This document shows positions 1 to 10,900 of a stretch of DNA of 64,000 nt, piece after piece (positions within the stretch are counted from its first letter, which is position 1; the number at the start of each line of letters is the position of its first letter). The notes beneath the pieces were generated by a model, which made no database searches, was not told the DNA's origin, and saw only the letters and a list, made by a program, of their open reading frames with translations. Source of the stretch: Ligula intestinalis. Its lineage: Eukaryota; Platyhelminthes; Cestoda; Diphyllobothriidea; Diphyllobothriidae. The position numbers and the translations under genes are program-made. The DNA is taken from NCBI GenBank assembly GCA_036362985.1, contig JAYGXS010000001.1, positions 15,748,810 to 15,812,809 of the forward strand. Reading direction: 5' to 3'.

Positions 1-102
1 AGCTAACAACAGATGCACCAGTGAGTCACAAGCAGAATAAAGTTGTAAAAGGGGCGCCAGAGATAGCGTCAATAATTACACAAAAAAAGAGTTGGCACTG
101 AT

Positions 103-897
103 ATGGACTTGGATTTGGACATGTCTGACGACACACCTGAAACCTGCATTTCAGATCATGTGTCAAGCCCACGGGCTACACCTTCGTCACTCGGCTTAAG
201 CAACAGTAGCAATTATCGAGATTTGCATCCTAGCACCACATCGTTGCTCGACTGTGCACAAGAAAGCGATGACCAAGAAGTTGACAAGATCATAACTCAA
301 AAGAGGCATAAGCCTAAGAAGGCCAAAAGGTTCGCGAGTTTGCACTCAGCTAACCCAATAGCCAGTTCATCAGAACCGAGTGTACCGGATACAAGTGCTC
401 CCTCGGCCGAAACACGTGAGCTCGCAACATATACCCCATTGAGTCGCAAGCAGAAAATAGTTGTAAAGGGGAACTCAGAGTCAGAGTCGTCAATTGCACA
501 ACAACGAATTGACCATGACGTGGATCTTATGAGAGTTTACGCCAAACCGTTGCTAAAACCAGGCGATTCTTTCGGCATCCTTAAAACATTTCGAATAGGG
601 AAGGCTTCAACAGCTCCAGAATCAATTTCTCGGCCATGACCTCTGAAAGTTATTTAAGAAACTGAAGCACAGGCAAACCTCTTGCTAGAGCGCAAACTAT
701 CCTTACGGAATCTGCATTCGCAAGTTTTTTTTCAGCCGGATTACGAGTTGAAAGAACGGAGAAAGATGAGACAGCTAATAATAGAGCTGGAAAAACGGAG
801 AACCAATGGCGAGACAAATCAAAAAATACGAGAGAGACAAATAGTTCAAGTCAAAAGGACATCTCTCTGGTCGAAGCCGGTAACAGTGATGGCCTAG
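103..897 (+). pseudogene. ORF1-like part of the LINE
   Basis: A serine-rich 178-residue reading frame (103-639) is followed after a frameshift and stop by a 71-residue charged frame (682-897). The latter has the FFQPDYELKERRK and repeated Lys/Arg/Glu pattern common near the end of CR1-clade ORF1 proteins. I recognise no zinc knuckle or esterase motif. Assignment to ORF1 rests mainly on its position directly upstream of the endonuclease domain. A stretch at about 21-82 resembles 440-500, so part of this region is duplicated. Confidence 0.5.
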
Positions 898-935
898 CTG
901 TCCCGCCACCGAGACCTAAGACATGCCCTCTTAAA

Positions 936-2072
936 TTGGTCGTTTTAAATGCCAGATCACTGATTGATAAAATGCCTCTGCTCCAGACTCTGGTTTTCGT
1001 CAACCGCCCAGACATTTTTATGGTAACTGAGAAATGGACATCGGCCTGTGTAGCTGATTCTGAACTCTCTGTTCTAGGCTATGCATGCGTTCGGAACGAT
1101 CGAAACAATGGCCGTGGTGGAGAAAGCTGCATCCTTATTAAGCAGCCACTTGCATTTCTCCCGTTGGACTATCCACAATTCACGGCGGTGGAAGAGAGCT
1201 GCTGGCTACGAGTTGTTCTAAAAAACAAATACTCCTTACTTGCTGGCTGTGTTTATCGCCCACCTAATGCCAATATGGACTACAATCTTTGTCTCTCACA
1301 GGCATTTTATGCCGCAGCTGACTTAAATCCGAAGTATTGCTTGATTGCAGGCGATTTTAACTTTCCTGAAGTGCAATTATTTCCACCATCCGGTCCTTCA
1401 AAGTTCGAGAACTTACTTGAGGCAGTAGATATCGGCATGTGGGATCAGGTTGTCACTTTTCCCACTCGAGGAGCAATCAAACTCAACCTAATGTTTTGTA
1501 GGGGATGCGAACCACTTTCAGCGTCATCCTTAGACGCACTTGAAGGTTCAGACCATCTCACAGTTGTAAGTGAACTAGAACTGGAGGCGGATGAAACATT
1601 TTCCCAAAAGTATAGTCTTTATCATGACTTCCGATCAGAAAACACGGCTGACCTACTGGCACATCTAAACCCTCTCGATTGGTCTGAATTTTTCCAATGT
1701 TTGGATGTAAATGTTTGTACCGATGCACTGTACAAAGTGCTGGATACACTCATCCTCCACTTTGTCCCCCATAAGAAAGTAATACATGTCAAGGAAGAAG
1801 TGTACCTTCCTCTGACTTTCCATCGTAGGCTGCGTGAACTCTCTCGTCGTTTGCGTCGGCAGAACGACACTTCCATTCTGCCCTTGATCACACTGATCTT
1901 TGAGCAGGCTAAGAAGCTCTCCGAAGAAAAGCAGATAGCCGATGGGGCCCACTTCGCTGAAAATCCTTCCCTGAATGTTGCGAAACTCTTTTCGCGCACA
2001 GTAAAAGTGCAAGGGAAAACGCAACACCCCATACTTCAAGACGCCTTAGGAAAACCCATAGCTGACGCTTAG
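936..2072 (+). pseudogene. LINE endonuclease domain (ORF2 start)
   Basis: This 378-residue frame matches the AP-endonuclease-like domain of CR1/jockey LINEs. It has an N-terminal VVLNARSLIDK motif, then a VTEKWTS motif (where the family normally has TETW), CVYRPPN, AGDFNFPE and EGSDHL. The end of the frame (RLRELSRRLRRQND) corresponds to the linker before the reverse transcriptase. An in-frame TAG at 2070-2072 separates it from the RT, so this copy is inactive. Confidence 0.8.
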
Positions 2073-3567
2073 TTGACCGCCGATAACTTCAATGCGTTCC
2101 TATCCAAAACTTTGAGTGAAAGCTCGTTCGCTGCACCTCCGGCTATCCGGGCTTGGACGGGTGCCGTCCTCGAAACTATAAGTTTTACTCTCTGGGACGT
2201 GACTGTAGCCATTCGTCCTTATCGTGAATCTTATAGTCCAGGGCCAGATGGCGTCTTAGTTAGCCTTCTTAAAGCTTAAGCGATTGATATAATTCCGTCT
2301 ATTCTTTGTAAGGTATTTAATCTTGCTCTTGAGAGCGAAACCTTTACTTCGTTGTGGAAGGAATCGCACATAATGCCTATTCGTAAGCATGGCCGATCGA
2401 CGTCATTCGACAACTTTAGGCCAATAAATACACTTCCCGCAGCCTCGACGATCTTGGAGACCTTGATCAAAAAAGATGATGCGTCACTTGACAGAAAACA
2501 ACCTGCTCAATACAGCTTAGTATGGCTTCTTCGATAAACGATCTTGTTACAACTGCCAGCTCTCTTTCTTTGATTATGTGCTGCAATCTAGAGACAGTGG
2601 TTTTGCCATTTATAAAGTCTACTTTGATTTTAGTAAGGCCCTTGATCTGGTCGATAATAACCTCCTACTTCTTAAACTGGCCTCCTTCGGCATAGGTAGC
2701 AAGCCTCTGAACTTCATATCTTCCTATTTGGATGCTCGCACACAAAGAGTAAAAATTTCCATTGTTATCTCCAAACCCACGCATATGATGAGTGGAGTTA
2801 TGCAGGGTACTGTACTGGGTCCGCTCCTATTTTGCCTCTTTGTTGGCGACGATCATCAACCGGAATTAAGCATTGACGGCCACGAACTAAATGACTCAGG
2901 AAATATCAAGTATTTCGGCAGATCCTACTATAATAGTCTCAATTTGTCAGAGCACTGTGCTCTGATAGCCTCGAAAGCACGCCAAACCACCGGATTTATC
3001 CATAGAAATTTAAAGACTATCAAGGTTAGAACTAGCCCTTATAATATTTACGTAAGACCTAGTCTTGAATACTGCTTGCCCCTATTCAGTCTTCTGCGCA
3101 CAAGTGAAGGGAATAAAATAGAATCGGTGCAACACTTCTCCGCTAGAATAGTTTTCACTACAGAACACCGTAACTTAACATACCAACAAAGGTGCAAACT
3201 TATAAAGCTGGATCCCCTATGGCTTCGTCGATTGCAGAAGGGCCTATTTTTACTGTTTAAAATTTTGAATGGCCAAACATTTAATTCTCTTACAACAATA
3301 AGACAGATCGTTTGCTTTCGGTGCGCCAGTCATCGAGGCGTATTTTTATTTCTTACTATGGCACGAACAGTTAAGTACCGGCTATTCTTTTCAGTAAACG
3401 CCATATCAATCTCGAATAAGCCGCCCAAAATTATTAAAACCCAGCAAAGCTACCCTATGTGTAAGAGAGCGATAACAAGTTTTCTACATTCAGGACAACT
3501 TTCACGAACTTTGGGTGCTGGCTCGGTGGAATCGCTCTTTCACGCTGATGGCATTCGTGGACTTTGA

Positions 3568-4875
3568 ACCCCGCCAGGCTTCATGCTGAAGATAATGCTG
3601 CTGAAGCAGCAGCCCGCAGTCTGCTAACCCTTCAGCCGATATCGCGCAAATTTTGCCGACAACCATTGAAGGAAGACTGAGAACACTGTGTTCTTGTTCC
3701 AACCCTCTCCGTCTAGAACTAATGTCCTTAAACAACATGCAACATTTCTCCTGCTGTGTCAACTCAGCTTACAAATGTAAATATATTCCGTTTGTATCAT
3801 ACATTTGAAGTCAGGTTTTTTCAATTGAAACAAACTCCCTATCTCGCTCAGTATTGACAAAACACAAAACCTGAAACAAAACCAATACTGGCTGCAACAT
3901 AGGGAGTTTGCTTTAGGTTTTTTCCGGTCTTGGAGGTTTTGGAAGCCACCCAAGAGGTGCATTACCAACTCTTTATAATTGCCTATAAACTGGCATAATA
4001 AGCATTTTATTATAATGCTACTTTTTAGAAAAATCGTCTTCCACTCGCAATTCATAAAATTTGACACGTAACCTACAAAACATCTGGAAATCACAAGTAA
4101 CCGAGGATCGTCTTAGACTGCGTTTAAGAATATTTGCGCATGGCAATTAAGATGGTTATCCCCGAGGGATTATTGGTAACTTGGAGGTAGATGTTAAGCT
4201 CTAGGCAGGCAGCTGATCATCCGAGTAAACTTGTCATGTGTGTTGTTTTCAGAAACTTAGATGAATGCGGCATTCAGAAATACTAGCTCGTGTGGTGTAT
4301 CCTCCTCATTGATTTAAATTGCAACGAAAATTTTGGCAGCTAGTGTATCTCTCTGACTTTTCTTACTACATCATTTTGCGGCCATTATTTTTGTTCACTT
4401 TCAATCTTTTCATCTTTTTCTGATCTAAGACCAAAATATTAATATCAAAAAGCTTTACATTCTTCAGTTTTCTCGAGGATTCTTAATGAGGTCTGCCCGA
4501 TATCGGCCAACGATGGTTTAGAAGTCAACTCTTCCTTGCAGCTTATTGTAATTACCTCCCACTTATTGCCCTACAGATTTTCTTTTACCAGCTGCTTTCA
4601 AGTTTTATTTTTCTCGTTCGAACTTCTTACGCAGTCACTCAACGTGTTCAACAAAATTTTATGCAAACTAATTTATTTTGAAAATTGATGCTCATTAGAA
4701 ATTAAATTAAGTTTCTCGGTAATGCTGATTAAACGGACAAAATGCTTACAATCCAAAAGTAGCGAAACGCATAAAACACTATAAGATCAGATAAAGTATC
4801 AACGGTTTGTTTCAGTACTCCGTTTTGTAGGTGCGTAGCACGAATTCCTCTGTAGCCAATGAAATTGCCACAGGG
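3568..4875. other. Intergenic stretch upstream of WDR11
   Basis: This stretch is AT-rich with no convincing coding sequence. The first 150 bases after the LINE are probably its 3' tail. A pyrimidine-rich run ending in an AG near 4830 (TTTTGTAG before GTGCG) could be a splice or trans-splice acceptor 45 nt ahead of the WDR11 start codon. I see no clear TATA box that I would defend. Confidence 0.4.
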
Positions 4876-4940
4876 ATGGATATTAGGCCCATAATAATTG
4901 GATCGGTTGGCGGTGTTGATTCAGCTTATGCACTGGATTG
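4876..4940 (+). CDS. WDR11: WDR11 exon 1
   Basis: Residues 1-21 plus two bases, starting MDIRPIIIGS and ending in the AYALD block just before the conserved GWQ. ATG at 4876 is chosen because the distance to GWQ is close to that in other WDR11 proteins. The donor is GTAAGTG. An in-frame stop lies 45 nt upstream, so only codons between it and this ATG could extend the exon. Confidence 0.8.
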
Positions 4941-7900
4941 GTAAGTGAATGTTGAATTTTAAACCTCTTAGTGGTTGGCAGCGTCTGGTCGCCTTTGCGA
5001 ATCACTGCTGTATCTCTGTTGTCGATCTTAATAATAGGCTGGTGAGAAATATTTTGACGACTTACTTTCGCAGCTTTTGCAGTCTTTAAGTCTACACAAG
5101 TCTCCAGTTGTGCAGGTGAGACACATCTTTTAGTCCTATTGTGATGTTTTATTTTCCTCCATGCTATTGCTAATCGAATCTGTTCAATATTGCATATTGC
5201 AGTTTATATTGCAATTTTGCGAGTTTGCCTTATTTAAAACCACTGTACAACGCTCTTACGCACATATACAAGCATGTCTTAGTGTGGGCCAAACTTTTTC
5301 TATCACGTGATTGCATAGTTTGCACCATTTCAGGATTTTTGTTTCTTTCTGGTAAGTCATTTGTTCCACGCGGAAGTTCAGTTGTATATATTGTCCGGGT
5401 GTTATTTCTTCGTGTGGCTTCCCAGAATGTATATAGAACAATGACCAGCATAATAAGCATTTACTACGTATTTTGTAAGTTCAGCAAGTAAAGTCAGTTG
5501 TTCTGCTCCCTCCCCCTCTTGGACCCTTGAGGTGGAATTCTACCTTAATAATTAGAAGACGGCTTTCTTCGGTAGGATACGTATCACACTTTTGATTTGC
5601 CCACTTAAACGCTACGGCCTTTACGTTTGCACAACAATTCCTCAAACTGTTTAAGGCAGATTCCGGTGCCGAAGCCGCGATGATTTTCCCTTTTACACAA
5701 GTTCACTGATAGCCATCGAATTCGTAGCCAGCTCATACAGAGCTTGGAAACAGCTGTTAGAGTCCGTGTTGAACTTGATTTACCTATTACCTCACGCATT
5801 TATCCGCACAGATACGATGTTGACTTCCAAGGCCTACCTAAAACGACTCGTATACCACCTTTGAAGTAATTTGATAGTGGAACCCCAGCTAGCATTTAAT
5901 TGCTTTCAGGGTAGCCACTCGATCAGGCGAGACGTGTGCAGTTACGTGATTTGATTTTCTCATCATATTCCCACCGTGTTTCATTCAAAAAACCCACTGA
6001 CTGATCTTGCGCGCATGTTAATAGGACGCTGGGAATTGCAGTGACTTAACCCAATTGAATGTACGTGGGCCGCACAGTGTAACGAAACAGAGTTAAAACC
6101 CATTTTCTATCGTCAGTGTTTGTAAGTCTGAATCAAAATGTTCTTTCGCTACACTTTTGGTTTGGAGAATAATTTTAAATCTCCTTGTCTACCGGTTGCA
6201 TTTTTTTCATGATCCCTACTATTTTGAAAAATTTCAGTTAAAATGGGCGCCGGAAAACTATTATCATGATGCAAAAAGTCCTTACCTTCACAGACTTGCT
6301 AGCGCAGACTCGTCGGGCAGAATAATCATATGGAACGTGCTTTCTGGGTCTGCCTTGGCTGAAGGTACAGAACCGGGATCTTCTGTCTGCGGTAAGGTGG
6401 CGTTTTCGTTTATTTAGCTGTCCAGCCATTCAGTGGGTGCCAGATCAGGAGATTTCTCGGGATTTGTTAGCAGTGCTGCACTCAGATAATAAGCTTATAT
6501 TATGGAATGCTCAAACTTGCACTGTGCTTTGGAGGAAAACCTACAACGATGCCATCTCCTCATTTTCCTTTGATCCCTTTTTGACGAAGAATATTCTTTG
6601 TAGGTGCTTTCTATTTTATATTCGGCAATTTGCTGCTTGTAGTTCAGGGGCCAAACTCCTTTTTATTTGTCGAGGATTTTTCCTGGAACGTTGCTCCCTC
6701 TTCGCCTGGACGACGGGTATTATTTTCAGGTTTAAGTGGAGGCACCGATCCAGCTGCTTCTAATGTAAATACTGGGCGCTTTTCCAAGGCTATAAGGGCA
6801 ACAGCAAAGGCGATGATTGGAGAACGCTTCTTTGGATCAATGAAAAATCCAAGGTATCATAAAACTTTAAAAAATAGCAACTTTTTAAATGTATACTTTT
6901 GTCAATGTTTACCCAACCGCAAACTAAGTTATCGCCTTCCAAGTACTGCAGTTCTATTTTACTGCTGTTTCTGTTGAAGTTTTCACGTTGATTTCAAGCC
7001 GAAGTTATTAAAAGGTTACAGATCAAACCAAATCTCTCACGTCAACGTTCTCACAGCAGCAAACGATTCGTCCAGTGCCTCCAATGTATGAATCGTAGGA
7101 TGTGCCTGCTTTGAGAGGTGCAGTTATTTAGGGGACTCCAATAGCCACTCACTGTTTTTTGTAATTGTCCGCCTCTTTTGCATTTATTTCCGTCTCAAAA
7201 GCTTAGTTAAAATGAAAATACCTTCTAACACAACTACAAACATTCTTAACAATCGTGACTTAAACTTTATGTTCTGCAAAGTTTGAATGCGATGTGATCT
7301 CAGGTCCCATGTGAAACAGTTTTTGTTATTTCATGCAGCTTGCTCCGTAAATGCATGTGGTATTTACGATGACTGTCCAGCTTCACCACCGGAACATACG
7401 TGCGTAATACTCATGCCCAGCTCTTAAATTCGATCACAAATGTGTTCACAACTCTGATTGTTTCCCCTAATTTGAAGGTCATCCCGCCTTTTGGTGCGGT
7501 TACAGCTGATCCCGGGATCGCCGAGTATGCTCTACTATGAGAGTGAGAAACTCCGAATAGCAGACTAGTTTTCAAACTTTCAGGTCGTCACCAGGCTCTA
7601 GGCCATCAGTAATTGTGGTGCTATCCAAAATTCTTAGTTTTTCGCTACCGAAGTCTGTACTAAAGTTTACATGCATGAGATAACTCGTACAAATTAATTT
7701 GTCAGGGAAATTTTGAATTACCAAAATTTTCTTGCACCCATTCCTCAAGGTTTTTCGAAAGAGATGCCGATTTTACTGTTATTCTTAGTCTATTCATTGT
7801 AGTTGGCACGCTCTTTGTTGATTCACGCCTAAAAACTGGAACTGACGGAATACGATTGCCTGCGCTGAATTCATACTGCGAAAAATTGCCTTTCCCTAAC

Positions 7901-10900
7901 TTGAAATAAAGCAAGCGAGCAAACGTTCTAACGTAGTGGGTTTTGCTACTAGCAAAATGTTAGTAATAGCTTATAACATGTTCTGGAAATTTCTTCTGAA
8001 AGAAACTACTCATCAATTCGTGCCTTGGTGTAACCCTGACTTTCCAAGGTCTTTTTTACCTTAAGAATATCTGCTAGTGGGTTCAAATAGAACCAAAAAT
8101 GATGCAAGGTGAAGGGCGATTAACTGCAAATAGGTTTTGAAGGAAGGATTCATGTTCGAACTGATTCAGTGATACTGCTGCTAGTTGAAGTGGCGTTCCT
8201 ATGTAGCGTTACTGTTAGCAAAGAGTTTATTTCGTGCTTTTAATTTTTGACAAGCCCAACTATCCGTCATCAGGAATAAACCGGCCTGATTCATACCTCA
8301 TACGTAAGAGCAGCCTTTTGGTGTTATAATGTGCGTTTGCGTGTATAGGGAATTTATCGCCTGTCCCCTAAAGATATGCCTGTCATCAAAACCTTCAACC
8401 TGTCGCTGTCTCAGCTTCGGTCTCAAAATTAGCGTATCTAACCGAACGCCTACATTTGCATAACGTTCTCTTGACAGTTATTGCTGGAGTGTGCGGACGT
8501 TCCCAAGCCTCGTTTCCAAAAGTCCGACGACACCCAGTTTTCTCTTTGCTTCCGACGCGAAATCGTCCTCCTGCCCAAGATCCACGTGTACGGGGCATTC
8601 GTTCTTTGCGGCAGTAAGTGTTGGGCTGTACGCAAAACCTAAATGGTTTTTGACTGACACCACGTAAAAACCAGCCTTTGTGTGAAATATACCGACTTCG
8701 TCGCAAATGACTCACTCCACACTCGTCACGACAACATCGTGGTGGTATTTCAAACCACTCGCGAAATATGACTGGAGTAGTTTTGACATGCTCTTCGTCG
8801 TATTAATGACCTCGATCCGGTGCCCTTGCTCACCTGGAGATGCCGAAGAAGAATTCATTTGGCTCTACACTCAAGCATTCAGTACTCGGGCTCTGTTGTT
8901 GCAACAGAGAACTAATTTAGCCCTCGTAATCGGCTGTTCTAGATATTCAATCGTGCAATCGTAGAATACGCGTCATTATCTAGAGTGCTTAGATTGGGCA
9001 TGAACACAGTTGTGCCCATACCTTTCAATCTCTTCGATGACAATTATAGATGTGTAATTCCGCGAGACCTCAGTTACTGCCAAAGCATCCAAACTTAAGA
9101 GCTTTTATGTTTCACTCGATTTCCCGCTTTCTATATCTCTTTGACGATATAAGCTGTCCTTGATCGGGTCGGGTTGTCGTCATTATATCCTCCATAAACT
9201 TTAAAAGGGGCCCCATTCTCCATTCGGAATGTATGACATGGTCTTGTGTCTCGATCTCGCGACAACGCGAGTCCTGTGATGACAGGGTCTGCCTTCTAGC
9301 CTAGACGGTGTGTTCACTGACATCAGGTGATAGATTGACCTTAAGCGGAAGCCGATTACGAAATAACCATATTCATGTAGCCAACAATTAAGTATCTGCA
9401 GCCCACGCGGCAACGATGCGGTCAAACCTGTCTCGGCACCGATGTGGCAGGACGGCGACTTATAAAAAAGGTCACGGGCCAGACCAGCATTATGCTGTGA
9501 CGAATGTCGCTTGTTTACAAATGAGGCTTCGTCCGTTGTGTGGCCAAATCGTGAAACCGTAAGCAAATAAGTGGAAAGGATGATGCCCGAAAAATCCAGA
9601 GGCCGCGAGGAAAGGCCTTCCCGCATAACTGGCGATAGACGAGACACGGTTTGACAGTGTTTAGGCGACTGCAAAAACTATGTCTTCGCTCCATGGCTGT
9701 GCTTGCAAAGGACTAATTGTGTCCACTGGGGTGTGCTTACTTGCCCATAAACAAAAGTCAGGATTCGATCTTCTGTTATGCACTTCAACACCGTTCAGTT
9801 TATATAGTCGATTTAATTAGTTTCATGTGAGACCACGTTCTAAGCCGCTCATGGTGCTAAGTTGTCTGCTCCTGACTTTCTATGCACAGTTCCCTATTTC
9901 ATAAGGCTGCTGGCCCTCTAAACCCCTTTTGTCTCACTCTGTTAGCTCATACATCTCGAACATGTTTTATAAAATATTTGGTTTATCTGATTAGTCAAGT
10001 GTTTGTGGCTATTTTTTGGGTGTTTTGGACCTCTTTCTCCAATTTTAGACCTACAGAAGAACTACTATCGGAAATCGACGAGATTCCAATGGAGACTCCT
10101 ACCCAGATCCTGTTTCATGGTTTTCGCAAGCAGCACATCATCCTTGTGTATCCGCGTGAAGTCGTTGTTTTTGATATGGTCTTGTGCCAACCCGTGGGCT
10201 CTATCAGACTGGAGCAGTCCTCCGCGTCCTTCATGCGGGTATTCCAATTCGGTCTTTACTTTCGCTGTTTTTTTTTCTCGTGCGTTCTTGCTCTACTGCA
10301 GCATCTTAACTTCCGTCTGCCTTCTCTGTAGGTGTACGCATGTCGTCAAGCAGACATGCTAATTTGCCTCCACGTCACCGGTGCCATTACTGTTCACCTC
10401 GGCGCGACACCGCCTACACCCGGTCCTAACCTGGACACTGTGAATTGTGACCTACGTTACACCAAGGTGGGCGAATCAAAGTCTCTGCGACGCGGCCGAA
10501 ACTTCCGTATCCTGTCCATGACAGTGGATACTGCTCGCGAACTTCAAGTGACTGTCGCCACTTCTGACGGAAGACTACAGGTAGGAGGGCTCGACTTTCA
10601 CTGAGGCTGCAAGGTTTTTCACAGTTTGCTCGATTAAATTAAGCAAATCTGCCAAACCCCGCAAGTATTTACTTTTTCACATTTTGCCTTTCTGATGTGT
10701 GGTTTTCATAGGAGCCTCTCCTCTACTTATTTACCTACGGCCTGCCCTTGTCATTTTGATATATTTTTTATCTGAGCACTAGAAGCGGCCGCTTCTCTCT
10801 ACATGTCTAAGCTTTCCAAATCTAATTTATTGAATCTTCTTAGCACTCACTGGAAGTCAGGCACAGCCCCCGTTCGTGCACAAATAGTGACCTGGCGTAA

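Larger units (their letters stand above)
1..3567 (+). mobile_element. Decayed CR1-like non-LTR retrotransposon (LINE)
   Basis: The LINE layout can be followed in order, broken by stops and frameshifts. An ORF1-like part spans 103-639 and 682-897; its end is rich in charged residues (KERRKMRQLIIELEKRR). An apurinic-endonuclease-like domain spans 936-2072 and includes a VVLNARSL start, a CVYRPPN motif and an AGDFNFPE motif. Reverse transcriptase pieces follow: YSPGPDG near 2235, FRPINTLP near 2415, YFDFSKALD near 2620 and SGVMQGTVLGPLLF near 2790. A LINE C-terminal region with YVRPSLEYCLPLFS ends at 3567. The catalytic FADD block is missing: the QGTVLGPLLF motif runs almost directly into C-terminal sequence, so there is an internal deletion. 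The copy cannot encode an active enzyme. The left end may lie outside the window. Confidence 0.85.
6854..10048 (+). other. WDR11 intron 6 (3.2 kb)
   Basis: Contains a decayed LINE fragment (about 8450-8840) and an unassigned 157-residue minus-strand reading frame (9201-9674). The rest shows no gene or structured repeat that I can identify. Confidence 0.6.

Noticed and set aside
1558..2039. Several minus-strand frames over the LINE at 1-3567
   Set aside because: They are antisense shadows of the endonuclease domain.
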